The notes under the pieces: model-generated | Database searches by the model: none | The model's input: only the letters and a program-made list of their open reading frames with translations | What the model was told of the DNA's origin: nothing | Position numbers and translations under genes: made by a program | In this document: piece after piece, positions 54,688 to 64,000 of the stretch | How positions within the stretch are numbered: position 1 is the first letter of the stretch | Layout of the letters: each line of letters starts with the position of its first letter | Assembly (NCBI RefSeq): GCF_008386395.1 | Contig: NZ_CP043761.1 | Coordinates: 4,836,001 to 4,900,000, forward strand | Length of the DNA stretch: 64,000 nt | Origin: Paenibacillus sp. 37 | GTDB taxonomy: Bacteria; Bacillota; Bacilli; Paenibacillales; Paenibacillaceae | Direction: 5' to 3'

Positions 54688-55470
54688 TTATGACTTTACA
54701 TGTTTTTGCATCTGCTGTATCGCTGATTTCTCCAGACGTGATACCTGAGCCTGGGAAATGCCAATTTCATCAGCCACTTCCATCTGGGTTTTCCCTTCGA
54801 AAAACCGCATCGACAGAATCATTTTTTCCCGCTGACCAAGACGATGCATCGCTTCACGAAGTGCAATTTCCTCGATCCATGACACATCCTTGTTTCTGTC
54901 ATCGCTGATCTGATCCATAACATAGATCGGATCACCACCATCATGATAAATCGGTTCGAAGAGCGAGACCGGGTCCTGAATGGCGTCCAATGCAAAAACA
55001 ACATCTTCCTTCGGCACATTCAGTACTTCCGCAATTTCGAATATCGTCGGTTCCCGAGAGTTTTTATTCGTCAGGCTGTCACGGACCTGAAGTGCTTTGT
55101 AAGCAATGTCCCTCAAGGAGCGAGATACCCGAATCGGATTATTGTCACGCAGGTATCGACGGATTTCACCGATAATCATCGGCACCGCGTAGGTTGAAAA
55201 TTTGACATTCTGGGATAAATCAAAATTATCAATGGCTTTCATCAGGCCGATGCAACCAACCTGGAACAGATCATCGACAAACTCCCCCCGATTGTTAAAA
55301 CGCTGAATGACACTGAGCACAAGACGCAGGTTGCCATTCACTAATTTCTCTCTTGCTGAGCGATCATGGTGTTGCTGAAGGGAATGAAACAATTCCCGCA
55401 TTTCAGTGTTGGTGAGGACAGGCAATTTTGCGGTGTCCACGCCACAAATCTCGACTTTGTTTCGGGTCAT
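54688..55470 (-). CDS. sigG: Sporulation sigma factor SigG (forespore)
   Basis: 260 residues. Region 2 (LVNGNLRLVLSVIQRFNNRG, DDLFQVGCIGLMKAIDNFDL) and region 4 (MRFFEGKTQMEVADEIGISQAQVSRLEKS) are intact. The N-terminal KVEICGVDTAKLPVL is the SigG signature that distinguishes it from SigF. Directs late forespore genes. It follows sigE with a 111-base gap, as in B. subtilis. Confidence 0.97.
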   Translation of the reverse strand: MTRNKVEICGVDTAKLPVLTNTEMRELFHSLQQHHDRSAREKLVNGNLRLVLSVIQRFNNRGEFVDDLFQVGCIGLMKAIDNFDLSQNVKFSTYAVPMIIGEIRRYLRDNNPIRVSRSLRDIAYKALQVRDSLTNKNSREPTIFEIAEVLNVPKEDVVFALDAIQDPVSLFEPIYHDGGDPIYVMDQISDDRNKDVSWIEEIALREAMHRLGQREKMILSMRFFEGKTQMEVADEIGISQAQVSRLEKSAIQQMQKHVKS

Positions 55471-55581
55471 CGTGATTTACCTCCCAAGGAGAAACATTAA
55501 TGTACATTATCTCCGGGGCAGGCTTTTTTATTCGTACTTGGCACCCTTGCCAGTAATACCCATTCTGACCAATGATGTATT

Positions 55582-56304
55582 TCAGACCATTTTATTGAAC
55601 TCTTTGCGGAGTCTTTTAATGATTCTTTTTTCGAGACGAGAGATGTAGGATTGGGAGATTCCGAGGAGATCTGCTACATCTTTTTGTGTCTTTTCTTCCC
55701 CATCCGTCAGGCCAAAACGAAGCTCCATAATCATTCGCTCGCGCTCCGTTAATTTTTCCAGTGCCTTGTGCAGAAGTTTTCGGTCTACCTGCTCTTCAAT
55801 ATTCCGATAGATTGTATCGTTTTCTGTACCCAATACATCGGATAATAATAGTTCATTTCCATCCCAATCAATGTTGAGCGGTTCATCAAAAGAAACTTCA
55901 GTTCGGATCTTACTATTACGTCTTAGGTACATCAAAATTTCATTTTCGATACAACGTGAAGCATAGGTTGCCAGTTTGATTTTCTTTTCCGGGTCAAATG
56001 TATTCACTGCCTTAATCAATCCGATGGCTCCAATGGAGACCAAATCCTCAATATTGATTCCTGTGTTTTCAAATTTGCGTGCAATGTACACCACCAGACG
56101 CAGGTTGCGCTCAATGAGCATCGCGCGAATGGCCGAGTCTCCCGAGGATAATTTTTGCAGCAAAAATTCTTCCTCTTCCCGGGTCAATGGCGGCGGAAGT
56201 GCCTCACTTCCCCCAATATAATAGATCTCTTCGCTTTTGAGTCCCAATAAAAATAACAGACGGTAATATTGCAGCTGCGCCACCAGTTTCCATTTCACAA
56301 GCAT
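55582..56304 (-). CDS. sigE: Sporulation sigma factor SigE (mother cell, pro-form)
   Basis: 240 residues. The N-terminal pro-sequence (about 27 residues, ending near [13 protein letters not shown]) is present, so the product would be inactive until cut by SpoIIGA. Regions 2 and 4 are intact ([40 protein letters not shown]). It begins 11 bases after spoIIGA. Confidence 0.97.
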   Translation of the reverse strand: MLVKWKLVAQLQYYRLLFLLGLKSEEIYYIGGSEALPPPLTREEEEFLLQKLSSGDSAIRAMLIERNLRLVVYIARKFENTGINIEDLVSIGAIGLIKAVNTFDPEKKIKLATYASRCIENEILMYLRRNSKIRTEVSFDEPLNIDWDGNELLLSDVLGTENDTIYRNIEEQVDRKLLHKALEKLTERERMIMELRFGLTDGEEKTQKDVADLLGISQSYISRLEKRIIKRLRKEFNKMV

Positions 56305-56315
56305 GTACGTTCCTC

Positions 56316-57305
56316 CTATACCACATTCAGCGGCTTTTCTGTTGCTCCCGCAGAGAGAGCCGTAGACTGCGCAGAAGCAGCGTCTTGCACAAGTTCAGGA
56401 TGAATCACGGCCTGGTATTTCCCATCCGACGACAAAACACCTCCATCCAGCCCAATAAGTACCCTTGTCGTCTCATAACATGTTTCCTCCATCGTCACCT
56501 TCACCCGGTCCGGCTTCATTGCCAGCATAAACGCAGTCCCTTTGTTAATGCCCCGATAAGGCACTAGCCGCAGTCGATCCTGCCACTGAAAACTTTCCTG
56601 ATCAAGCTCCAGAATAAGGTTGTCCGGCGCCTCGTCCTTGAGTCTACCCTTCCATGAAGCAGGTAACATGTCTTGCCATAACGAAACCTCCATCACCATG
56701 ACCGGCATGCGCGATAAGGGATCTGTAAGTTGATTGCCCGTATCCAGAAGGCCTGTACAAGAAATGACTACCTCATCGATGCAGACCTCAACTTTGCCCA
56801 AATAGGTCGTCATGCGATCCGTTTTCCGTTTTGAACTCTGCACAGCTTTAAATAAAAACAGGACAGCAAAAAATACGATAAACGTGAACCAGAAAGCAAT
56901 TTTCAGATCAAATGACATACCGCCAGAAGCCGTGAACCAAATGCCGTTAAACAACTCACCGGAGCTCTGAAGCATGTAATGCACACCCAGAATACCTCCA
57001 GCAGCGACAAAATTAATCACATAGAAGGTACCCAGCGTCCTCGCAAAAGCCTGCAGACCTTTAAACCCAAAAGCAATCGTAAGCATGACCAGCGAGAACC
57101 CGAACTTGATCAAAAAGGTGAACATAAAATCAAACTCCGGTACAAACATCATGACCACGTATAATGCACCGACAATGGCTGACAGCAACCATCGCCACCA
57201 AACCAGCTTTGTCTTGCGCATCCAGGCGGTCATTCCGATGAGTGCACCGTCAATACACAGGTTTGTCAAAAAAATTAGATCCACATAAACAACCAAAGTC
57301 TTCAC
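56316..57305 (-). CDS. spoIIGA: Sigma-E processing peptidase SpoIIGA
   Basis: 329 residues: five membrane segments in the first ~155 residues, then a cytoplasmic aspartic-protease domain with [13 protein letters not shown] (catalytic Asp 188). It cuts the SigE pro-sequence after a signal from the forespore via SpoIIR. Operon with sigE. Transcribed from the 252-base gap to ftsZ; I see TGTCGGA near 57433 as a weak Spo0A-box candidate only. Confidence 0.95.
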   Translation of the reverse strand: MKTLVVYVDLIFLTNLCIDGALIGMTAWMRKTKLVWWRWLLSAIVGALYVVMMFVPEFDFMFTFLIKFGFSLVMLTIAFGFKGLQAFARTLGTFYVINFVAAGGILGVHYMLQSSGELFNGIWFTASGGMSFDLKIAFWFTFIVFFAVLFLFKAVQSSKRKTDRMTTYLGKVEVCIDEVVISCTGLLDTGNQLTDPLSRMPVMVMEVSLWQDMLPASWKGRLKDEAPDNLILELDQESFQWQDRLRLVPYRGINKGTAFMLAMKPDRVKVTMEETCYETTRVLIGLDGGVLSSDGKYQAVIHPELVQDAASAQSTALSAGATEKPLNVV

Positions 57306-57501
57306 CTGCCTGCGCGCAACATATCGAAATACCGTTACCCGATATCCTGATATTCATGAGCATATTCACAAGTATACGGAGCCCCCTGTTCAAAGTCTGT
57401 CTAATCATGGGGGTGTGGTTCCAACTTTTTTTGTCGGAATTGCTCAGGCCCTTTGTTCAGAATTTGTTCATTGCTGTATGCTATGATATCTAAATAAACA
57501 G

Positions 57502-57538
57502 AAAAAACCCGGTCACTCCATAAGGAGTACCGGGTTTC
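57502..57538 (-). terminator. Terminator of ftsZ
   Basis: AACCCGGTACTCC/GGAGTgACCGGGTT stem followed by TTTTTTC on the minus strand, about 20 bases after ftsZ. Confidence 0.88.
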
Positions 57539-57557
57539 CAATACATTGATTTGCGTA

Positions 57558-58673
57558 TTAATCGTTGTTATTATTGCGTGAACGATTGCGTAAAAATGTC
57601 GGAATATCCAGCTGATCATTGCTCGGCTGATTTCCAAAAGGACGCAGGTTCGGAGAACGCGTATCTGTCGTCTCCGCTGTTGCTGGAGCTGGCTTACGTC
57701 CTGGTGGTGGTGGAGCAGGTTTATCTTCAAAACCGGTTGCAATAACTGTAACCTTAATCTCCTCTTTCAGGTCTTCGTCAATGATGGCACCAAAGATCAT
57801 GTTTACTTCCGGGTCGGAAGCAGACGTTACGATCTCTGCAGCTTCATTCACTTCATACAGGGACAGATTAACGCCACCCGTAATGTTCATGATTACCCCG
57901 CGAGCACCTTCAATAGAAGTTTCAAGCAAAGGACTCATAATGGCTTTCCGTGCTGCTTCTGCGGCACGATTCTCACCAGTTGATTCACCAATCCCCATAA
58001 GGGCTGAACCACGTTCGTGCATAATCGTTTTGACGTCAGCAAAGTCAAGGTTGATCAGACCCGGTACAGCGATCAAATCAGAGATACCTTGTACAGCTTG
58101 ACGAAGTACGTTATCCGCTTGACGGAATGCTTCAAGCATAGGAGTCTTTTTGTCTACGATTTCGAGCAAACGATCATTAGGAATCACGATCAGTGTGTCG
58201 ACTTTTTCCTTGAGAGCTTCAATACCTTGCTCTGCATGGCTGGAACGCTTGCGTCCTTCAAATGTAAATGGACGAGTTACGACACCCACGGTAAGTGCAC
58301 CACACTCTTTAGCGATTTCGGCGATAACCGGAGCCGCACCTGTACCTGTACCGCCGCCCATACCGGCTGTAACAAATACCATGTCTGCACCTTTCAACGT
58401 GTTCATGATCAGATCGCGGGACTCTTCCGCTGCTTTTTTACCTACATCCGGGTTGGCGCCAGCACCAAGACCACGAGTCAATTTATCACCGATTTGCAAT
58501 TTATGCTCGGATTTCGCCAGGTGTAACGCCTGAGCATCCGTATTCACCGTAATAAATTCAACACCTTGTACACCATTTTCAATCATACGGTTGACTGCAT
58601 TGCTTCCGCCGCCGCCTACACCGATGACTTTAATTTGAGCCAAGCTCTCCATCTCGAAATCAAATTCCAACAT
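57558..58673 (-). CDS. ftsZ: Cell division GTPase FtsZ
   Basis: 371 residues. The tubulin signature GGGTGTG (106-112) and the T7 loop [11 protein letters not shown] are present; the C-terminal peptide [11 protein letters not shown], which binds FtsA and SepF, ends in an Asn-rich tail. The ATG at 58673 follows GAGGGGGAG; a TTG at 58694 lies in frame. Cotranscribed with ftsA. Confidence 0.98.
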   Translation of the reverse strand: MLEFDFEMESLAQIKVIGVGGGGSNAVNRMIENGVQGVEFITVNTDAQALHLAKSEHKLQIGDKLTRGLGAGANPDVGKKAAEESRDLIMNTLKGADMVFVTAGMGGGTGTGAAPVIAEIAKECGALTVGVVTRPFTFEGRKRSSHAEQGIEALKEKVDTLIVIPNDRLLEIVDKKTPMLEAFRQADNVLRQAVQGISDLIAVPGLINLDFADVKTIMHERGSALMGIGESTGENRAAEAARKAIMSPLLETSIEGARGVIMNITGGVNLSLYEVNEAAEIVTSASDPEVNMIFGAIIDEDLKEEIKVTVIATGFEDKPAPPPPGRKPAPATAETTDTRSPNLRPFGNQPSNDQLDIPTFLRNRSRNNNND

Positions 58674-58823
58674 ATTATTCCATCTCCCCCTCAATGTGCA
58701 TGGATGGCCCGTCCAATTTTTGATTTGAACCGAATCAATTTCATATATCGACGAACGAAAGCGTTTATTTTAGTACCGGCGCATTCAGACGGCTTCAAGA
58801 ATGTATGAAATGGATCCAACCTG

Positions 58824-60107
58824 TTATATAAATTCGCTGAACATATTCTTCAGCCGCTCGAACAGACCGGGTTTTTGCTCCGATTCCTGTGCCGTATTTG
58901 GCTTCGGACGGTTGGTCGGTTTCTTGTTGTTATTATTGTTGTTGTTATTTCCACCGCCGTTATTGATCGAGGGACGAATGCGCAAACTGCGAATCACACT
59001 GTGCAATATGCCAACTCCGCTTGTAAACCCAGGGTCACGCACACCAATATAATCCGGAACTGCAACTCGTACCGAAGCAGCAAGCTCATGCTGAGCGACC
59101 TGCAGAACCCCCGGCATAGAGACCGTACCTCCCGTTAGTATATAACCTCCAGGAAGCTCGTTGTAACCAAGACGCTTCACTTCTTGGGATATCATCTGGA
59201 ATATTTCTTGAACCCTAGGTTCAATAATTGCTGCCAGATCCTCTTGTGAAAACTCCTTGTCTACATTACTGCCAATTCGGGTGACTTTGAACATCACATC
59301 CGCAGCAGCATCATCCAACCAGGCGCAGCCATATTTCAGTTTCACTTTCTCTGCCTGATCCGTTAACGTGCGTAAGCCATAGGCGATATCATTTGTTACG
59401 AATTCCCCACCTATAGGCAATGTTGATGTTGCAACAAGACTGTCTTCTTCAAAAATGGCGATGGTTGTTGCACCTGCTCCAATATCAACAAGCACTGAAC
59501 CCATCGTTTTTTCATCTTTGGACAAAGCCAGTTGACCCGCTCCAAGCGACATGAGAACCAGATCGCTTACTTTCAGACCCGCTTTTTCCACGCAGCGCAA
59601 AAGATTATGTATCGCGGTTTTTGCACCCGTAATGATCGTTGCTTCAACTTCCAGACGAACACCAATCATACCACGGGGGTCCTGTATGCCCTCCAAGCCA
59701 TCTACAACATATTGCTTGGCGACAACATCAATAATTTCCCGTTCCGGCGGAACTGCAATGACTTCGGCTGCTTTCAACACCCGTTCCATGTCTTCTTCTC
59801 CGATTTCACGATCCTCGTTAGACACAGCCACGACGCCGTGACTGCTCATCAGTCCGATATGATTTCCCGAGATTCCAACATACACTTCGGATATTTGAAT
59901 ACCTACCATACGTTCTGCATGATCCACTGCGTTGCGAATCGACTGCACCGTCTGATCGATATCTACGATTACACCTTTGCGAATTCCCTCCGAGTCGGCA
60001 GATCCAACTCCTATAATATTAAAGGTTCCATTATTCATTTCCCCAATAATAGCGCGAATTTTGGATGTACCGATGTCCAAACTAACAATGATGTCATTGT
60101 TGCTCAA
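58824..60107 (-). CDS. ftsA: Cell division protein FtsA
   Basis: 427 residues, actin-like. N-terminal VSLDIGTSKIRAIIGE (phosphate 1), DIGAGATTIAIFEE (phosphate 2) and the adenosine motif GGYILTGGTVSMPGV are visible. A linker with eight consecutive Asn precedes the C-terminal membrane-binding helix GLFERLKNMFSEFI. I chose the TTG at 60107 because GGAGGTG stands 8 bases before it; the open frame to 60299 has no such site and would add 64 residues unlike FtsA. Confidence 0.96.
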   Translation of the reverse strand: MSNNDIIVSLDIGTSKIRAIIGEMNNGTFNIIGVGSADSEGIRKGVIVDIDQTVQSIRNAVDHAERMVGIQISEVYVGISGNHIGLMSSHGVVAVSNEDREIGEEDMERVLKAAEVIAVPPEREIIDVVAKQYVVDGLEGIQDPRGMIGVRLEVEATIITGAKTAIHNLLRCVEKAGLKVSDLVLMSLGAGQLALSKDEKTMGSVLVDIGAGATTIAIFEEDSLVATSTLPIGGEFVTNDIAYGLRTLTDQAEKVKLKYGCAWLDDAAADVMFKVTRIGSNVDKEFSQEDLAAIIEPRVQEIFQMISQEVKRLGYNELPGGYILTGGTVSMPGVLQVAQHELAASVRVAVPDYIGVRDPGFTSGVGILHSVIRSLRIRPSINNGGGNNNNNNNNKKPTNRPKPNTAQESEQKPGLFERLKNMFSEFI

Positions 60108-60147
60108 GTCTGTGGCACCTCCTGACTCCAATAGTAAATTACGTTCG

Positions 60148-60175
60148 AATTTAAACACTCTTAAAACATATTCAA
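60148..60175 (-). promoter_or_regulatory. Possible SigA-type promoter of ftsAZ
   Basis: TTGAAT, 16-base spacer, TAAATT on the minus strand. It would give a 5' leader of about 35 bases with the ribosome binding site of ftsA. Confidence 0.5.
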
Positions 60176-60193
60176 CACACTTCAGGCTTTCCC

Positions 60194-60261
60194 TCTTTTT
60201 TCTACAATGTTTTTGGGTGTCAAAATCTGGTTGCCAGACATAAAACATTGAAGAAAAAAGA
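60194..60261. other. Long AT-rich inverted repeat upstream of ftsA
   Basis: Two 20-base arms (AAAACATTGaAGAAAAAAGA and its complement) match at 19 positions. The 28-base loop includes CTGGttgCCAG. Lies between divIB and ftsA, close to the promoter candidate. No T-run after the arm, so not a normal terminator. Confidence 0.7.
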
Positions 60262-60273
60262 AGGAGGCAACTC

Positions 60274-60339
60274 ATGTGCCATAAGTTCAAGTGTATCATT
60301 TTTTCTTCATCTCAGAAAGAACAAGTTTCATTGCTCTGA
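60274..60339 (+). CDS. Possible 21-residue plus-strand peptide
   Basis: A perfect AAGGAGG stands 6 bases before the ATG. The peptide begins MCHKFKCIIF. It runs antisense to the divIB-ftsA leader and is followed by a small hairpin (CGGGGT/ACCCCG at 60340-60354). It may be chance; the combination of ribosome binding site, stop and hairpin is the only support. Confidence 0.25.
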   Translation: MCHKFKCIIFSSSQKEQVSLL

Positions 60340-60400
60340 CGGGGTCAAACCCCGACCTGCCTAGGCTTTCATATTCAGTCCAGCCTCATCGTGGCAAAGA

Positions 60401-61168
60401 TCAGGGGGTTGCTCCTAGTTCAGCATCATCTTCCGGGTCATCCGGGATGAAAGGGACATAGGTATCTGCCTCAAGCATGGTGATTTTCCCAGGCCGTTCG
60501 GTCTCAATCACCTGATTCAGATACTCCACTTTATCCGATAAAAGAGAGACGGTTGTAATCACTTCAAACTGTGATTTGGTATACATCCGAATCTGATCCG
60601 GAAATGAAGGCGTTGGATTGGGAATAATTTCCGAAATATCCGTCGTCAATTCATTCGGAATTTTAGCCAGTGTCTGGCTCAGTTTGGCTTTGAGTGGATC
60701 ATCAGCCTTCCATTGGGTCAATATGGGCTTCTCCACAGCAACACCAATTGTTGCCGGAACCGTCAAGCTTGTCCCACTGGCTAATATCGCTTTTAACGTA
60801 CCGTCAGAACCAAGCTCATAAGCAACCGTGGCATATTCCTGAACCTTGATATGGATGATACCCGGGAATTGCTTGTCCACGGTAACGGTGGAAATCGCCT
60901 TGATGGTCTTGAGACGCTCAATAACCTCGGCAGTACTTGTCCCAAAAAATTGTTCGCCTTCTTTCAGCCCGCTTTTCTCCAGCAGTTCTGAAGTTGCTGT
61001 ATATACATTACCCGTAATTTCAATTGCCGAAATCCGACTCATGGAAGAACGAAAGAATAATACAGCGAGCAATACAATAAATAATAATAAGAGAATAATT
61101 ACAATTTTTCGGCTTGTGTTTCCTTTTGGCCGATTCTTCTTCAGAACCGGAATTTGACTTTTAGGCAT
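60401..61168 (-). CDS. divIB: Cell division protein DivIB/FtsQ
   Basis: 255 residues: basic N-terminus, membrane segment at about 22-39, POTRA domain (ISAIEITGNVYTATSELLEK, then PGIIHIKVQEYATVAYEL) and a beta-rich C-terminal domain. Part of the DivIB-DivIC-FtsL complex. The ATG at 61168 follows GGAG; the frame to 61399 overlaps murA. Confidence 0.93.
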   Translation of the reverse strand: MPKSQIPVLKKNRPKGNTSRKIVIILLLLFIVLLAVLFFRSSMSRISAIEITGNVYTATSELLEKSGLKEGEQFFGTSTAEVIERLKTIKAISTVTVDKQFPGIIHIKVQEYATVAYELGSDGTLKAILASGTSLTVPATIGVAVEKPILTQWKADDPLKAKLSQTLAKIPNELTTDISEIIPNPTPSFPDQIRMYTKSQFEVITTVSLLSDKVEYLNQVIETERPGKITMLEADTYVPFIPDDPEDDAELGATP

Positions 61169-61226
61169 AAGTAGCGCTCCACAAAGCCTCAGGTCCCCTC
61201 CCTTCAAGAAGGGGACGCCAAGGACG

Positions 61227-62510
61227 TTAATTGGCAAAATCCAACTGTTTCGAAACGGACGACTGTCGCTCAACCGATGCTCCAAGACTTTGGAATAACT
61301 TCTCGATCTGATCGTAGCCCCGGTCAATATGATGCACTTGCTCCACAACCGTTTTGCCTTGAGCAGCCAGACCAGCAATGACCAGAGCTGCACCTGCACG
61401 AAGATCGGTTGCTTCTACTGTAGCCCCGTACAGACGGGGAACACCACGGATAAATGCTGCGTTCAGATCGACTGAAATATCAGCCCCCATCACATTCAGT
61501 TCATCCACATGTTTGAACCGACCCTCGAATACCGTTTCCTTCATCACACTGAATCCGTCTGCCAGACTGAGCAGCACCATGATTTGCGATTGCAAATCTG
61601 TCGGAAACGAAGGATACGGAGAAGTCACAATACGGTCTACTGATTTGGGACGGCTCATACAGCTCACCGTCATTATATCATTGCAGACTGTGATTTGAAC
61701 ACCAGTGCGCTTCAATACATGTATAAGTGAAGTAAGATGAGCAGGATTGCAGTGTGTAAGCGTAACATTGCCTCGTGTTGCTGCTGCTGCAATCATCACA
61801 GTTCCGGCAACGATTCGATCCGGTATAATCTCATAGGAACAAGGCTTCAGTTTCTCAACGCCATTGATCGTGATTGTATCCGTTCCTGCACCAATAATGC
61901 TTGCACCCATAGCATTCAAAAAGTGTTGCAGGTCCTGTATTTCAGGTTCTCTTGCCGCGTTGCAGATGGTTGTTGTCCCTTTAGCCATAACAGCTGCCAT
62001 CATAATATTCTCGGTCGCTCCCACACTTGGGAAATCCAAATGAATATCTGTACCCACCAGATTGTGCCCATGACAGATAATCTGTTGGTCCTGCTCTTCA
62101 ATCAAAGCTCCGAGCGCTTCCAGGCCCCGGAGGTGAAGATCAATTTTGCGTTCTCCAATGGCACAGCCTCCTGGCTGATACACTGACACTTGCCCAAACT
62201 TAGCCAGCAATGGTCCCATCAAAAAAATGGAAGAGCGCATCTGCTTCATTAGATCTTCTGGCACATCATATGACCGGATAGACGAGGTATTAATCGTCAC
62301 TGTTCCCTGTTCATGCCGACACGTGCATCCAAGCCGTTCCAGGATATACAGCATCACTTCAATGTCCAGCAAGTGTGGAACGTTATGCAGTGTAACTTCT
62401 CCATCTGCCAACAAACTTGCGGCCATAATCGGTAAAGCGGCATTTTTTGCTCCATGGATGCGTATGGATCCTGAGAGGGGTTTCCCGCCTTCAATCACCA
62501 ATTTGTCCAA
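61227..62510 (-). CDS. murA: UDP-N-acetylglucosamine 1-carboxyvinyltransferase
   Basis: First committed step of peptidoglycan synthesis: transfers enolpyruvate from PEP to UDP-GlcNAc. 427 residues. Catalytic Cys at 116 in PGGCAIGERKID (the site attacked by fosfomycin); KNAALP at 22-27. The Cys is present, so sensitivity to fosfomycin is expected. It follows murB by 18 bases. Confidence 0.97.
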   Translation of the reverse strand: MDKLVIEGGKPLSGSIRIHGAKNAALPIMAASLLADGEVTLHNVPHLLDIEVMLYILERLGCTCRHEQGTVTINTSSIRSYDVPEDLMKQMRSSIFLMGPLLAKFGQVSVYQPGGCAIGERKIDLHLRGLEALGALIEEQDQQIICHGHNLVGTDIHLDFPSVGATENIMMAAVMAKGTTTICNAAREPEIQDLQHFLNAMGASIIGAGTDTITINGVEKLKPCSYEIIPDRIVAGTVMIAAAATRGNVTLTHCNPAHLTSLIHVLKRTGVQITVCNDIMTVSCMSRPKSVDRIVTSPYPSFPTDLQSQIMVLLSLADGFSVMKETVFEGRFKHVDELNVMGADISVDLNAAFIRGVPRLYGATVEATDLRAGAALVIAGLAAQGKTVVEQVHHIDRGYDQIEKLFQSLGASVERQSSVSKQLDFAN

Positions 62511-62527
62511 TGTATCACCTCCGGGGT

Positions 62528-63433
62528 TTACCGCTCACCCACTACGAAGACTTCCGGTACCAGGTTAATACCGTTTTGAGATGATATAGTGCTCTGTATC
62601 TGCTGCATTAGGGTGATAACGTCCTCTGCTGTTGCTTGGCCTGTATTGACAATGAAATTGGCATGCATGGTGGATACCTGTGCGCCTCCCTGGGTCATTC
62701 CTTTCAGCCCTGCTGCTTCAATCAGGCGGGCTGCATGATCACCCGGTGGATTTCGGAATACACTACCTGCACATGCCATCTGCAGTGGCTGTGTGCGTCG
62801 CCGGCGATCTTTGTAAGCCGCCATGGTTTCCGAAATGACGTTGCGCTCTCCATGCTGGAGTTCAAATGCAGCTTCCAGCACAATGCCTCTCCGATCATGC
62901 AGAACAGAGTGGCGGTAGGCAAAATCCATGTCCTCCTTGCTGTAACGTACCAATTCCCCTGTCTCCAGTACAATCTCAGCGAATTTGAATATCCGTGACA
63001 CATCCGATCCATGCGCGCCTGCATTCATGTACACAGCTCCACCGACAGTGCCGGGGATACCGCTGGCGAATTCCAGACCGACCCATTCCTTTTTGGCAGC
63101 AACCACACTGAGTTTAACAAAAGAATGCGCCGCTCCGGCGGTTACACCACCTTCGTGAAATTCGGCATAATCAAAGCCCTCGCCTGGTTTCACCACAACA
63201 CCACGTATTCCTTTGTCTGACACCAGCATGTTTGAGCCCCGTCCAAGTTGCATCCACGGAATCTGATACGTGTGAAGCAATTGAACGAGATTCATCATCT
63301 GCTCTTTATTATCGGGAATGACCAATGCATCCGCAGGACCGCCGATCTTCCATGTGGTGTATTTGGCTAGCGATTCGTTTTCAAGAACTCTGCCAACATT
63401 ATTCTGGGATAGTAACGATATCCACTGAGGCAT
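62528..63433 (-). CDS. murB: UDP-N-acetylmuramate dehydrogenase
   Basis: 301 residues. FAD-binding GRGSNML (64-70) and SGIPGTVGGAVYMNAGA (about 124-140), with the C-terminal VHANFIVN-like segment (VSTMHANFIVNTG). Reduces the enolpyruvate of the MurA product. The ATG at 63433 follows AAAGGAGG; the frame extends to 63469. Between murG and murA. Confidence 0.97.
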   Translation of the reverse strand: MPQWISLLSQNNVGRVLENESLAKYTTWKIGGPADALVIPDNKEQMMNLVQLLHTYQIPWMQLGRGSNMLVSDKGIRGVVVKPGEGFDYAEFHEGGVTAGAAHSFVKLSVVAAKKEWVGLEFASGIPGTVGGAVYMNAGAHGSDVSRIFKFAEIVLETGELVRYSKEDMDFAYRHSVLHDRRGIVLEAAFELQHGERNVISETMAAYKDRRRRTQPLQMACAGSVFRNPPGDHAARLIEAAGLKGMTQGGAQVSTMHANFIVNTGQATAEDVITLMQQIQSTISSQNGINLVPEVFVVGER

Positions 63434-63582
63434 GTTTGCTTCCTCCTTTGCTTCAAAACCGATGAGCACGGTATGTTCTGTTGTGACAGACCGTGTTCTG
63501 GCGCCATGGAACGATGGTCACGATTTATACGGTATCTTATGTCAGCCCCGTCTTGTGTGTGACAATCGCCCACAAACACACT

Positions 63583-64000
63583 TTATCGGCGTGCAGCAAG
63601 ACGCTGAATTTCATGAACAAGCACTTCAGCTGCATCGGGTTTCCCCAGTTTCCGGGAGGCTTCAGCCATTCGTTTGCGTCCCGATTCATCATTCATAATC
63701 TTGGCGATGGCTTCATACAGGACTTTGCCTGTAAGATCCTTCTCCAGCATCGTGAGTGACGCACCTCCACCTTCAAGCGTGCGTGCATTGGCTTCCTGAT
63801 GATTATTAGTCACGTTAGGTGAAGGAATCAGGATCGAAGGAATACCCAGTGATGTGATCTCCGCAAGGAATGATGCACCTGCACGGTTTACAATCAAGGA
63901 TGTGCAGGCAAGCACCTCAGGCATATTATGCACGTAAGGCAGGACATGCAGGTGGTTTGGCATCGTACCCAATGAGCTGCGAATGGCTTCACGCGTTTCA
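63583..64000 (-). CDS. murG: UDP-N-acetylglucosamine-lipid I transferase MurG, partial
   Basis: Only the C-terminal ~138 residues are in the window; the frame is open to the right edge. The GT-B C-terminal half shows LPYVHNMPEVLACTSLIVNR, AGASFLAEITSLGIPSILIP and NNHQEANARTLEGGGASL, the UDP-GlcNAc-binding motifs of MurG. Makes lipid II from lipid I. It heads the murG-murB-murA-divIB-ftsAZ run. Confidence 0.93.
   Translation of the reverse strand, partial: ETREAIRSSLGTMPNHLHVLPYVHNMPEVLACTSLIVNRAGASFLAEITSLGIPSILIPSPNVTNNHQEANARTLEGGGASLTMLEKDLTGKVLYEAIAKIMNDESGRKRMAEASRKLGKPDAAEVLVHEIQRLAARR

Noticed and set aside
60108..60299. 64-residue N-terminal extension of FtsA
   Set aside because: Not FtsA-like, no ribosome binding site, and it includes the inverted repeat; the TTG at 60107 has a strong ribosome binding site.

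Overview
This is a chromosomal window from a Gram-positive, endospore-forming firmicute, most likely Paenibacillus (inferred from gene content and order; genus is as far as I would go). The support is a dcw cluster running murG-murB-murA-divIB-ftsA-ftsZ straight into spoIIGA-sigE-sigG and the ylm genes, a PyrR-regulated pyr operon, a T-box-controlled ileS, YjcZ-, YteA- and NucB-type sporulation-related proteins, and strong AGGAGG ribosome binding sites. Almost every gene is on the minus strand. I see no prophage, insertion sequence, integrase or CRISPR array.

Layout. 1-9.9 kb: a LOG-family protein cut by the window edge, ung, a patB-type C-S lyase divergent from an XRE regulator with a near-perfect 44-bp palindrome between them, a large M16 metalloprotease, tRNA-Leu, small stress and unknown proteins, and a NucA/NucB nuclease. 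9.9-17.8 kb: a LOV-domain histidine kinase (probable blue-light sensor), small membrane proteins, an MFS transporter, DUF1904-like, YjcZ-like and nitrilase-like proteins, a MidA-like methyltransferase, a probable spore-surface protein, and tRNA-Ile(CAT)/tRNA-fMet. 17.8-25.2 kb: a five-gene export-type ABC operon with two ATPases, a MacA-like lipoprotein, a 972-residue FtsX-type permease and a sugar-type solute-binding lipoprotein. 25.4-34.9 kb: pyrR-pyrB-pyrC-carA-carB-pyrF-pyrE with its promoter, PyrR-binding leader and attenuator. pyrP, pyrK and pyrD are absent. 35.3-38.0 kb: a YhgE/Pip membrane protein with long helical repeats. 38.1-41.7 kb: an operon that looks like a lipid-linked pentose system (UbiA-type phosphoribosyltransferase, HAD phosphatase, two SMR-type subunits, GT-C-like membrane protein). 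41.8-46.0 kb: a DapL-like aminotransferase, rluD, lspA, yteA and a DUF5665-like protein. 46.1-50.3 kb: type-2 ileS behind a T-box leader that carries five 86-bp GC-rich tandem repeats. 50.3-64.0 kb: divIVA, ylmH, yggT, sepF, yggS, pgeF, ylmC, sigG, sigE, spoIIGA, ftsZ, ftsA, divIB, murA, murB and partial murG.

How the genes work together: the right third couples peptidoglycan precursor synthesis (MurG/B/A), divisome assembly (DivIB, FtsA, FtsZ, SepF, YggT, DivIVA) and the switch to sporulation transcription (SpoIIGA activates pro-SigE; SigG acts in the forespore). The pyr operon makes UMP, with the dihydroorotate dehydrogenase encoded elsewhere. The most interesting non-housekeeping items are the candidate polyprenyl-phosphopentose operon, the ABC ATPase with an AbrB-like tail beside a solute-binding protein, a 181-bp dispersed palindromic repeat with four copies each placed just upstream of a minus-strand gene or its promoter, and the tandem repeats between the T-box terminator and ileS.
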